Below are positions 34,715 to 42,463 of a stretch of 64,000 nucleotides of DNA, in pieces. This DNA comes from JBQTIY01 sp052387675. GTDB lineage: Bacteria; Planctomycetota; B15-G4. The first letter of the stretch is position 1. Each line of letters starts with the position of its first letter. Below the pieces are notes generated by a model. That model saw only the letters and a program-made list of their open reading frames with translations, was not told the DNA's origin and ran no database searches. Made by a program: the position numbers and the translations under genes. The stretch is taken from positions 1 through 64,000 of the forward strand of contig JBQTIY010000009.1 in the NCBI GenBank assembly GCA_052387675.1. Reading direction: 5' to 3'.

Positions 34715-35230
34715 CTAAGCCTTGCTTCCCGACGGCATCCGAAAGCGGCGCATCATGCGCACGGCAATCGCGAGCACGATCAGCAAGTACACGCCGAGCA
34801 GAACCATTGCACTCCAGCCGACGGCATTGCTGCCGTCGAGGTTGGCGCGATAGATGCTTTGGAAGACCACGAGCATCAGGCCCATCGTGGCGCTGCCGAT
34901 CCAGAGCAGGCTGCCAGTCATCGCGTCGAGGCTTTCGTCGCGGCGCGCGGGCACGAGCCAATAGTCCTTGTTGGGCATGTTGATGAGGCTGTCCGGCAGG
35001 CGCTTCAGCAGGAGCGCGATGCCGAACATCATGCCGCCGCTCATGAGCGCGGTGAAGGCAGTGACCCAGATGAGGGCGGAGCGGCTCATGTAGCCGTCGG
35101 CCTGGCCGGAGAAGTCAAAGTGGGTGGCCATGCGCTCGGGCATTTGCGGGTAGTAGTAGGCGGCCTGTGCGCCGAAGAGCAGCATGAGGGCCAGCAGCAC
35201 GAAGAGCGCGAGACGATTCATGGCACTCAT
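34715..35230 (-). CDS. DUF1648-domain membrane protein
   Basis: A 171-aa membrane protein. The first helix and loop, LFVLLALMLLFGAQ plus YYYPQMPERMATHFDFSGQA, are the DUF1648 signature (P-x-x-x-x-x-HF...G), as in SdpI-related proteins. Further helices: ALIWVTAFTALMSGGMMFGIALLL, LLWIGSATMGLMLVVFQSI and AMVLLGVYLLIVLAIAV. ATG at 35230 was chosen, 46 bp after the qNor stop; 35221 is an alternative. Position suggests co-transcription with the NO reductase. Role unknown. Confidence 0.75.
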   Translation of the reverse strand: MSAMNRLALFVLLALMLLFGAQAAYYYPQMPERMATHFDFSGQADGYMSRSALIWVTAFTALMSGGMMFGIALLLKRLPDSLINMPNKDYWLVPARRDESLDAMTGSLLWIGSATMGLMLVVFQSIYRANLDGSNAVGWSAMVLLGVYLLIVLAIAVRMMRRFRMPSGSKA

Positions 35231-35276
35231 TGTAGAGAGCGAGGGCCGCTGTCTAAAACTTCCAGGACTCACGCCC

Positions 35277-37643
35277 TCAGATTGCCTTGCTCAGGCCCTG
35301 CTTTGGATCCGGGCAGAAGTCAGTGGCAAAGCCGGAGGGCCTCTGGTGACTGAAGTCTGATCCGGCCGCCGCGTCCGGAAGCTCCAGCGGCGTCAGCGGC
35401 CTGGGATGCCGTAGCGCCAGAAGCAAGCCGAGCAGCAGCGGAACGACACCGAGCGCGATGAAGACCGTATCGGGGAGAATGCGCAGCCAGAGCAGCGCCT
35501 GGATGTGGGGCTGCTGGTAGAAGTCGAGGCTCCGTGCGGCGAAGAAGCCTTCCGTGGCGGCCACCTGGAGTTGCATGACCCCGATGGGCGTGAGTGTGAG
35601 GGTCACCATGCCGAATAGGCCGGCGTTCAGTCCCCAGAAGGAGAGGGTGAAGAGCCGCCCCGACCAGCCTCGCTCGGTGACGACATTGCGCACGCAGTAG
35701 AGCGCTAGGCCGATGGCCAGCATGCCGAACACGCCCATGAGCGCGGCATGGCCGTGGTTGGCGGTGAGGAAGGAACCGTGCTCGTAGTAGTTGACGATCG
35801 GCAAGTTGATCAGGAACCCAAAGACACCTGCGCCGATCAGATTCCAGAAGGCCACCGCGATGAGGAACAGAAAGGGGATCCGGTAGGCGAAGGTCTGGCC
35901 GCCTCGCTTAACGACTTGCCAATGTTCGAAGGCCTCGACCGCCAGCAGTGTGAGCGGCACGACCTCGAGTGCCGAGAAGACGCTGCCAAGCGCGATCCAC
36001 AGTTCGTTCGCGCCGATCCAATAGTAGTGGTGGCCGATCCCGATGATGCCGCTGCCTAGCAGGATGAGGAGCTGGAACTTCAATGCGCGAGCGGCCGAGG
36101 CGCGTTTCACCAGGCCCATGCCCACCAAGAGCAGGCCGAGCACGACGACGGCGAAGACCTCGAACATGCCCTCCACCCACAAGTGAATGACCCACCAGCG
36201 CCAGTAGTCGGCCATGGTGAGGTGGCTGCCGGGTGTCATGAGGAAGCTGGCGCAAAACATCAGCGGAATAGCGACGGCGGAGACCAAGAACAAGTGCACG
36301 AGGCCGCCACGACCGGGTTCGGCACGCAGCGCGTCGCGCACACCCCGATAGACAATGACCAGCCATAGCGCAAAGCCAACGGCCAGCAGCACCTGCCAGA
36401 GCTTGCCCAGCTCCACGAGTTCCCAGCCCGAGTGGCCTAGCCACCACCACCACTCGCCGAGGCGTCCCTGCACGCCCAGCCACTCGCCCGCCAGCGAGCC
36501 GAGCGCCACGAAGACCAGCGCTCCGTAGAGCAGGTCGACGAGCAGGCCTTGGCGCTTGGGCTCACGCCCGCCGATGAGGGGCGCCACGTAGATGCCGAGC
36601 CCCATCCACGCTGTCGCGATCCACAGAATGGCGAGTTGCAAGTGCCAAGTCTTCGCCACGGTGAAGGGCAGCCAGCGGGCGAGGTCGAAACCGTAGAAGG
36701 CGGCCCCTTCGACGTAGTGGTGCGCGAGATAGCCGCCCAGCAGCGTCTGGAGCAAGAAGAGTGCGCCAGCCGTGACGAAGTATTTCAACGTCTTGCGCTG
36801 GCTCGGGTAGACCGGCAACCAACTCGGATCTTGAGCGGCGAGGGGACCACCGTCCGTTGCGTCGTCCATGACGTAGCGTCCGCGCCACCAGACCAGCAGC
36901 ACGATCGCTAGCACGAGCAGGAGCACCGCCGCCGAGACGCCGCTCCATAGCATGGCCGAGACGCCGGGCGTATTGCCGGCGCCGGGGTCGTAGGGCCAGT
37001 TGTTGGTGTAGGTGCCGGCCGTCTCGGGGCGCTCCACGCCGGCGAGCCAGGACGTCCACCAGAAGAAGGCCGCGAGCTGGTGCAGGGAATCGCCCTGGGC
37101 GATCCACGTCGTGCCGGCGGCGTCGTCGTGTGCGGTGATCGCGCCGGCGGGCATGCCGCGCTCGGGCTCACCCTCGACGAAGCGCCGGCGCACTTCCGCG
37201 ACGATGACCGCGAAGGCCGCGGCCTCGCGGGGGCTGACGGTGAGTACGTCGCTTGCCGCGTCGTAGCGGTTGTGCTTGATCTCAGCGCGCACGGCCTCGG
37301 CGGCGGCTGCGCGGCCGCCTGCATCGAGCGCTTGCCAACCGCGTTGCTCGCGGAGCAGCTCCACGCGGCGGTGCAGGACTTCCGCCGTGAAGTCCGGGCC
37401 GTAGTAGGTGCCGTGACCCAGCACCGAGCCCCAGTCCATGAGGCCATGCTTCTGGTAGATCGCCTGGCCGCTGCGGACGTCGGCGGCGGTCATCACCACC
37501 TGACCGTCCTCGGCCACGACGCGGCCGGGAATTGGCGCGCGGCTGCGCCAGAGGCTCCAGCCGCCGAGCAACAGCACCGAGAAGCTGACCAGCACGGCCA
37601 CGATGAGCACACGCCCGACAGTGATGCGCTTGAGAGTCGACAT
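35277..37643 (-). CDS. norZ: quinol-dependent nitric oxide reductase (qNor)
   Basis: A 788-aa single-subunit NO reductase of the haem-copper oxidase superfamily, reducing 2 NO to N2O at the membrane with quinol electrons. Seen: an N-terminal anchor and periplasmic extension (DVRSGQAIYQKHGLMDWGSV, then LGHGTYYGPDFTAE) typical of qNor; WHLQLAILWIATAWMGLGIY supplying a haem His; RWWVIHLWVEGMFEVFAVV with His and Glu of the FeB site; GHHYYWIGANELWIALGS with the His pair; and ANHGHAALMGVFGMLAIGLA with the last haem ligands. About 14 helices. Full length. An Fnr/Dnr-type box at 37727 lies in front. Electron flow and quinol use follow from the family, not from a visible quinone site. Confidence 0.92.
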   Translation of the reverse strand: MSTLKRITVGRVLIVAVLVSFSVLLLGGWSLWRSRAPIPGRVVAEDGQVVMTAADVRSGQAIYQKHGLMDWGSVLGHGTYYGPDFTAEVLHRRVELLREQRGWQALDAGGRAAAAEAVRAEIKHNRYDAASDVLTVSPREAAAFAVIVAEVRRRFVEGEPERGMPAGAITAHDDAAGTTWIAQGDSLHQLAAFFWWTSWLAGVERPETAGTYTNNWPYDPGAGNTPGVSAMLWSGVSAAVLLLVLAIVLLVWWRGRYVMDDATDGGPLAAQDPSWLPVYPSQRKTLKYFVTAGALFLLQTLLGGYLAHHYVEGAAFYGFDLARWLPFTVAKTWHLQLAILWIATAWMGLGIYVAPLIGGREPKRQGLLVDLLYGALVFVALGSLAGEWLGVQGRLGEWWWWLGHSGWELVELGKLWQVLLAVGFALWLVIVYRGVRDALRAEPGRGGLVHLFLVSAVAIPLMFCASFLMTPGSHLTMADYWRWWVIHLWVEGMFEVFAVVVLGLLLVGMGLVKRASAARALKFQLLILLGSGIIGIGHHYYWIGANELWIALGSVFSALEVVPLTLLAVEAFEHWQVVKRGGQTFAYRIPFLFLIAVAFWNLIGAGVFGFLINLPIVNYYEHGSFLTANHGHAALMGVFGMLAIGLALYCVRNVVTERGWSGRLFTLSFWGLNAGLFGMVTLTLTPIGVMQLQVAATEGFFAARSLDFYQQPHIQALLWLRILPDTVFIALGVVPLLLGLLLALRHPRPLTPLELPDAAAGSDFSHQRPSGFATDFCPDPKQGLSKAI

Positions 37644-37726
37644 GGTGATAGCCCAGAGGGAAGCGGCGCGGGGACACCAAGCACCGCACTCGCCCTTAAC
37701 TATCGCCCGTTGCCGACGGGCGCTCC

Positions 37727-37740
37727 TTGACGCTGATCAA
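37727..37740. promoter_or_regulatory. Fnr/Dnr-type box before qNor
   Basis: TTGACGCTGATCAA: half-sites TTGAC and ATCAA separated by 4 bp, an Fnr/Dnr-like dyad. It is in the 111-bp gap before the NO reductase start (37643). If centred at -41.5, transcription would begin near 37692, leaving a leader of about 49 nt. Confidence 0.7.
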
Positions 37741-37754
37741 GCCGCGCCGGGCGC

Positions 37755-39302
37755 TCAGTCCACGGCGTGCGCAGTGGAGCGCTCGTCTTGCAGCGCCAAG
37801 CGCGTCGCGAAGCGAGCCGCTGTGCGGCCAGCCACGATCGTGGCCGCGCGCACCACCCCCTTGGCCAGGACGCGGCGCACAAAGTCCAGGGCGGGGATCG
37901 TGCCCAGGCCACGCCGCCGCCGAGCCCGGTTGTAGAGCACGTTTTGCTCGGTCACCAGCCATTCGCTGTAGAGCATGTACATCCAAGTGAAGGGCAGACG
38001 CAGCGAACGCCAACGGATGGCGCGCTGCGCAAGGGGCAGCAGGCGCGGGTGGCGCACGACGAGCGGGAACCACTTGTGCAAGTTCTCGTGCAGGTGCCGG
38101 TGCGGGCGCGCCAGCGGCGAAGTGCGGTTGAACTGAGCGGGGAAGTCGTCCCAGCGGTCGGTGGCGATGCCCATCTCGCGGGTCATGTCGTTGATGTCGG
38201 TCAGCGGATAGGGCTGCAGCAGCGAGACGAGCGGATGGTCTACCCGGCACTCAATGTTTAGACGCACCGTCTCAAGGTCGTCGTCGAGCGATGCGCCTGG
38301 CCCGCCGAGCATGTTCAGGCTGCCTAAGCGGATGCCCCGAGCGCGAATCAGTCCGGCCGCGCGGACGAGCTGGGCGCGCGTGGTGTTCTTGCGCATGATG
38401 GCATTGCGCATGTGGTCGTCGGCGGCCTCGAAGGCGATGCGCGCGTAGAGGCACCCGGCTTGCCGGAGCAAGTCCACGTGCTGCGGCGTGACCATGTTCG
38501 CCATGAGGATCGCATCAAAGGGCAGCCCCACCTCGGCCGGCCAGCGCTCGGCGAACTCGGTCAACCACGGCCGGCTGATGTTGAAGATGTCATCCACAAA
38601 GTGCACGAAATCCAGAGGGTAACGCTCGCGCAGTTCTTGGGCTTCGCGGATCACATGATCCACGCTGCGGCGACGCACGTATTCGTCGTTGCCGACGCCA
38701 TAGACCTTGCGCTTCCAGGCATGGTGGAAGCAGAAGCTGCAGTTCATGGGGCAGCCCCGGTCAGCCTTCAGCACCTTGCGCGGGTTGTCCCGGTAGAGCG
38801 GGCCTGCGTCGTAGAGCAGCGACCGGTCGACGAAGCCCAAGGAGTCGAGGTCCTGCACGAGAGGCCGCAGGCCGTTTTCGTGGATGCGGCCGGAGGCCTC
38901 CTTGAACCAGATATTGGGAATGTTCGTCAGGTCACCGCCGCTCTCGGCGCGGTCGACGAAGTCCACCAGCGCCGCCTCGCCCTCGCCGCGACAGATGGCG
39001 TCCAGTCCCGGTTCGCGCAGAAAGTCGGGCACGACGGTGGGGTGCGGTCCGCCGGCAATCGCCAATGACCGCGGGCTCCAGCGCTTGACCAGCCGATTGA
39101 GCCCGGCCAGGGCCGTGTGAATCCCGGTCATGGCCGAATAGCAGACGACTCCCGGATCGTAGGCTTTGATCTTGGCCGGCAGGCGCGGGTCCGGCACGAG
39201 CATGAGCCGCGTCTCATGACCGGCGCGGCGCAGGGCGGTCGATAGAGCCATGACGCCGAGCGGCTCTTGCGGCAGATACGAACACAGGAAGAGCACGCGC
39301 AT
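37755..39302 (-). CDS. B12-binding-domain radical SAM protein
   Basis: A 515-aa radical SAM enzyme with an N-terminal cobalamin-binding-like domain. Seen: MRVLFLCSYLPQEPLGVMAL and AIAGGPHPTVVPDFL of the B12 domain; the iron-sulfur motif GCPMNCSFCFHH (CxxxCxxC) near residue 185; DDIFNISRPWLTEFAERW; AFEAADDHMRNAIMRKNTT; and LGSLNMLGGPGASLDDDLET. These follow the BchE/HpnJ-like group. The substrate is not evident. It is placed between qNor and the nitrogen-oxide regulator, with a regulator-type box 49 bp upstream of its start (39351), which suggests control by the same signal. Its C-terminal 130 residues are basic and not recognised. Confidence 0.82.
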   Translation of the reverse strand: MRVLFLCSYLPQEPLGVMALSTALRRAGHETRLMLVPDPRLPAKIKAYDPGVVCYSAMTGIHTALAGLNRLVKRWSPRSLAIAGGPHPTVVPDFLREPGLDAICRGEGEAALVDFVDRAESGGDLTNIPNIWFKEASGRIHENGLRPLVQDLDSLGFVDRSLLYDAGPLYRDNPRKVLKADRGCPMNCSFCFHHAWKRKVYGVGNDEYVRRRSVDHVIREAQELRERYPLDFVHFVDDIFNISRPWLTEFAERWPAEVGLPFDAILMANMVTPQHVDLLRQAGCLYARIAFEAADDHMRNAIMRKNTTRAQLVRAAGLIRARGIRLGSLNMLGGPGASLDDDLETVRLNIECRVDHPLVSLLQPYPLTDINDMTREMGIATDRWDDFPAQFNRTSPLARPHRHLHENLHKWFPLVVRHPRLLPLAQRAIRWRSLRLPFTWMYMLYSEWLVTEQNVLYNRARRRRGLGTIPALDFVRRVLAKGVVRAATIVAGRTAARFATRLALQDERSTAHAVD

Positions 39303-39350
39303 GAGAAGCTCCAGGCGGCGGCAGCCTAGCCAGAGCCGGCGTCCTGTCGC

Positions 39351-39364
39351 TTGACGTCCGTCAA
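39351..39364. promoter_or_regulatory. Dnr/Fnr-type box between radical SAM and regulator genes
   Basis: TTGACGTCCGTCAA: a dyad with half-sites TTGAC and GTCAA around 4 bp. It lies 49 bp upstream of the leftward radical-SAM ATG and 57 bp upstream of the rightward regulator ATG, so it could control either or both, including autoregulation. Confidence 0.75.
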
Positions 39365-39421
39365 GGGGCTGTGGCGAGAGCAGCGGGCTGGCTCAGCGCC
39401 GGGCATGGCAGAATCGACGCG

Positions 39422-40126
39422 ATGAGTGTCCCGCAGCCCTCCGATCTGAGTTCTACGCTTGCCGCTCTTCCGCACTTCCGCGAACTGCCGCCTCCGCTGC
39501 TCGCCCGGGTCGTCGGTATGTCGCGCGAGATCGAACTCGCCGCAGAGGAAATTCTTTTTCACGCAGGCCAGCGCTGTGATGGCTTTTACATTGTGTGTTC
39601 CGGCGTCGTGCGGGTCTTCCGCACAGCGCCTGATGGTCGCCAGCAAGTGGTGCATCACATCGGTCCCGGCGGAACCTTCGCCGAGGCGGCGCTCTTTCAT
39701 CACGGCATCTTCCCGGCGAGCGCGGCGGCCGCCGAACCTGCTCGACTGATCAAGATTGATGGACCGCGTTTCCTCAAGCTGTTTGCGGAGGAGCGCGCTC
39801 TGGGTAGCTCGATGGTTGGTTCGCTCTGCGGCTGGCTGCACACCCTGCTCGACCGCATCGCAGTGCTCACGCTGATTTCTGCGGGCAGTCGGCTGGCCTC
39901 TTATCTGCTGCGCCTGCCGGCGCGCGAGGTGAGCGGAGAGTTGTGCGTGACCTTGCCGCTCGCCAAAAAAGAACTCGCCGCGGAGCTCTCGATTACGCCT
40001 GAAACGCTATCGCGCCTGCTGGCGCGCTGGCGGGACCGCGGCCTGGTCCGTGTGGAAGGACGCACGCTGGTGCTGCTCGACGGTCGAACGCTCGAGGCCA
40101 TCGCCGAGAGCAGCGCTTCCGACTAA
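39422..40126 (+). CDS. Crp/Fnr-family regulator, Dnr/NnrR-like
   Basis: A 234-aa transcription factor. Seen: cyclic-nucleotide-like sensor domain (ILFHAGQRCDGFYIVCSGVV; VVHHIGPGGTFAEAALFHHG), a long dimer helix (SMVGSLCGWLHTLLDRI) and a winged HTH with ELAAELSITPETLSRLLARW, then RDRGLVRVEGRTL. The recognition helix contains ETLSR, the E-x-x-S-R pattern known to contact TTGA half-sites in Fnr. The N-terminal four-Cys cluster of oxygen-sensing Fnr is absent, so a Dnr/NnrR-like NO sensor is more likely. ATG at 39422 gives usual family length. It sits among NO reductase, nitrate reductase and nitrite reductase genes, with three matching boxes nearby. Confidence 0.82.
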   Translation: MSVPQPSDLSSTLAALPHFRELPPPLLARVVGMSREIELAAEEILFHAGQRCDGFYIVCSGVVRVFRTAPDGRQQVVHHIGPGGTFAEAALFHHGIFPASAAAAEPARLIKIDGPRFLKLFAEERALGSSMVGSLCGWLHTLLDRIAVLTLISAGSRLASYLLRLPAREVSGELCVTLPLAKKELAAELSITPETLSRLLARWRDRGLVRVEGRTLVLLDGRTLEAIAESSASD

Positions 40127-40149
40127 GCGTCGAATCGCCGGCGGCGCAC

Positions 40150-40163
40150 TTGATCTCCGTCAA
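40150..40163. promoter_or_regulatory. Fnr/Dnr-type box before the hemerythrin-nitrate-nitrite operon
   Basis: TTGATCTCCGTCAA: TTGAT and GTCAA around 4 bp. It lies 93 bp before the hemerythrin ATG at 40256. A class II (-41.5) position would put the start site near 40198. Everything from 40256 to 50448 is on the same strand with gaps of at most 44 bp, so the box may head the whole nitrate/nitrite operon. Confidence 0.75.
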
Positions 40164-40255
40164 TGCGCCCGGTGACTCGGAAAGCGATCTTCGGGGCCGT
40201 GATCCCGCTGCGGCGCGTCTTCCGCGCTCCCGCCCGATCCACCTTGGAGAGAGCC

Positions 40256-40825
40256 ATGACCGCGATGGAGGCCGTTGACCGCCCGACAACCGCTGCTGCG
40301 CCCGAAACCCGCTGCTGTGGTCACCACCAAGCCTTCGAGATCCTGCACGACTGCCATGAGCACATTCTTGAGCGCCTGGCTCGGCTTGAGACCATGGCGC
40401 GTGCTCTGCAGCGCGAAGGCCTCTTCGCGGAGCGGCACCTCGCCGTCCTTGGCGACGTCCTGAGTTTCCTCCACGTCGCCGTGCCCATGCACTCGACCGA
40501 CGAAGAGCGCACGCTGTTTCCGCGCCTACGGGCCGCGCTCGGTCGCGCACCCCAGGGCAGCACGCCGATGGACTGCCTGGAGCAAGAGCATGTGCAGCAT
40601 CAAGCGCTGCTCGTGGCGCTTGAGCGTGCCGTGGTCCGGCGCGATCTCGTGGCTGTGGGGCGGGCCGCTCTGGATCTTGTGGCGGAGTACCGTACGCACA
40701 TCGCCAAAGAGGAGGAGGTCTTGTTCCCCTGGGCGAGAACAGTGCTCACGGATCAACGCGTCGTCGAGGAGATGACTCGCGAAATGCGTGAGCGCCGTGT
40801 GGCGGCGGGCCTTTCGAGCTGCTGA
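40256..40825 (+). CDS. hemerythrin-domain protein
   Basis: A 189-aa helical protein with a hemerythrin HHE-type domain that binds a di-iron site; such proteins in NO-related loci (YtfE/NorA/DnrN-like) are linked to NO binding or repair of iron-sulfur clusters. Seen: HHQAFEILHDCHEHILERL with early His ligands, HVAVPMHSTDEERTLFPRL with H-x-x-x-E, LEQEHVQHQALLVALE, and YRTHIAKEEEVLFPWA with the last H-x-x-x-E. ATG at 40256 is chosen over an earlier frame start because GGAGAGAG lies 5 nt upstream and the domain starts shortly after. First gene behind the box at 40150. Confidence 0.85.
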   Translation: MTAMEAVDRPTTAAAPETRCCGHHQAFEILHDCHEHILERLARLETMARALQREGLFAERHLAVLGDVLSFLHVAVPMHSTDEERTLFPRLRAALGRAPQGSTPMDCLEQEHVQHQALLVALERAVVRRDLVAVGRAALDLVAEYRTHIAKEEEVLFPWARTVLTDQRVVEEMTREMRERRVAAGLSSC

Positions 40826-40869
40826 TCGTGGTGTTTCGTTCGCTTGTCACAGCGGATTGAGGAGGGCCC

Positions 40870-42462
40870 ATGAGTGGCTGGCTGACGTCTCAGCGAAGGC
40901 GCTCCAAGCTGGGACGAGTCTTGATTCGAGCGGTCGTCGTCCTGGCGCTCGCGGCCGGGACAGTGGCGCAGACTCCCGAGGAGGCTGCACGCGGCGCCGA
41001 GCTTTACGGCCGCCAGTGCGCCGTCTGTCATGGGCTCACCGGCCGGGGTGACGGGCCCGCGGCGTACTTGCTGGATCCCAAGCCGCGCAACTTCGCGGCG
41101 GGCACTTTTCGGGTCGTCTCCACAGAGGACGGTGTCCCGACGGACGAGGATCTACTGACCACTCTGCGACGAGGAATGCCAGGCTCCGCGATGCCTCCTT
41201 GGAGCCACCTGTCCGAGGCGGACTTGCGCGGCCTCGTCGCTGAAGTCCGCCGATTCGTGCTGGAGGGCCGCGCCACCGACGCCATGGCGGAGGACGACAC
41301 GCTGACTCGCGAGGAAGCGTTGGCCGACGCGCTCGAACTCTACGGTACGCCCGGCGATCCGGCGTTGATTCCTGCCCGACCGGACGAAGGAATCATCGAC
41401 CTCGCGCTGGGACAGGAGCTTTATCGGCGAAGTTGCGCCGCGTGTCATGGCGAAGATGGGCGCGCGCGAGTGCCGGTTGAGAAACTGGACAGCGACGGGT
41501 ATCCCATCGGGGCGCGGGATTTCACGCGCGGGATCTTCAAGGGCGGGCGTCGTGGCGAGGACATCGCGCGGCGCATCTGGCTGGGCATGCCCGGGACGCC
41601 GATGCCCTCGTTGCCGCTGAAGCAGCGCGAGCTCTGGTCCCTCGTCGCGTTCATCGAGGGTCTCTCCAGTGGGCAGGACGAGAGCCGTGTCCTGCAGGTG
41701 CCCTCTGTGCTCGTCGCGCGCCGAGTGGACGAGCCACTGTCGCTTGATCCCGAAGCGACCTCCTGGGTCGGGGTCGAGCCGACTTGGCTGGCCGTCACGC
41801 CGCTCTGGTGGCGCCACGACCGTATCGAGGGGCTGTCTGTGCAGGCGCTGCACGACGGGCAGCAGCTCGCGCTGCGCTTGTCGTGGGACGATGCGACATG
41901 CGACGACGAACTGCTCCGGCAACAGTCCTTTGGCGACGCGGTGGCTGTTCAGCTCTCGGCCGAGAGCGATCCGCCCTTCTTCGGCATGGGCGATGCCTCC
42001 GCACCGGTGGACCTGTGGCACTGGAAGGCCGTGTGGCAGCGCGACGCCTCAGGCCGGCCCGAACTCGTCGCGGCGTTTCCCAACCTGCCTGCCGGTTCGC
42101 TAGACGAACGCGGGCCGGCTGAGGAAGTGTTCGAGACGGCCACGGCCGTTGGCAACCCCTTGTCGGCGGCGGAGCCGGGCCGCACGGTGGAGAGCGCCAC
42201 GGCACGAGGGCAGGGCACGCTCAGCACGCGGCCGATCCTCGATCGCGCGGTGCAGGGCCGCGGCCGCTGGAGCGCAGGGCGCTGGAGTGTCGTGCTGCTG
42301 CGCGACTTAGCACCTCCGGAACACGAGGCGGAGGCTGCTGTCGTCACGCTGCGGCCGGGCGGATCGAGCTCAGTCGCATTCGCCGTGTGGGATGGCTCGG
42401 CCGGCGACCGCAATGGCAGCAAGTCAGTGACGATCTGGCACCGCTTGGCCTTGGAGTACTGA
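40870..42462 (+). CDS. diheme cytochrome c fused to ethylbenzene-dehydrogenase-type haem-b subunit
   Basis: A 530-aa exported protein. A basic N-terminus and one helix (VLIRAVVVLALAAGTVAQ) form a signal or anchor. Two cytochrome c modules follow: CAVCH at 50-54 with GMPGSAMPPW distal Met region, and CAACH at 189-193 with GMPGTPMPSLP. Residues about 280-530 resemble the gamma subunit of ethylbenzene dehydrogenase, chlorate and selenate reductases (EB_dh family): WVGVEPTWLAVTPLWW, LALRLSWDDATCDDE, VDLWHWKAVWQ and WSVVLLRDL, expected to bind one haem b. Likely the electron-transfer gamma subunit for the alpha/beta enzyme encoded next (1-bp gap). The fusion would connect periplasmic cytochromes to the molybdoenzyme in one chain. 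Confidence 0.85.
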   Translation: MSGWLTSQRRRSKLGRVLIRAVVVLALAAGTVAQTPEEAARGAELYGRQCAVCHGLTGRGDGPAAYLLDPKPRNFAAGTFRVVSTEDGVPTDEDLLTTLRRGMPGSAMPPWSHLSEADLRGLVAEVRRFVLEGRATDAMAEDDTLTREEALADALELYGTPGDPALIPARPDEGIIDLALGQELYRRSCAACHGEDGRARVPVEKLDSDGYPIGARDFTRGIFKGGRRGEDIARRIWLGMPGTPMPSLPLKQRELWSLVAFIEGLSSGQDESRVLQVPSVLVARRVDEPLSLDPEATSWVGVEPTWLAVTPLWWRHDRIEGLSVQALHDGQQLALRLSWDDATCDDELLRQQSFGDAVAVQLSAESDPPFFGMGDASAPVDLWHWKAVWQRDASGRPELVAAFPNLPAGSLDERGPAEEVFETATAVGNPLSAAEPGRTVESATARGQGTLSTRPILDRAVQGRGRWSAGRWSVVLLRDLAPPEHEAEAAVVTLRPGGSSSVAFAVWDGSAGDRNGSKSVTIWHRLALEY

Positions 42463-42463
42463 G

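Noticed and set aside
35277..37643. cNorB-type cytochrome-dependent NO reductase
   Set aside because: Length of 788 aa with the N-terminal periplasmic extension and absence of a norC gene fit the single-subunit quinol type.
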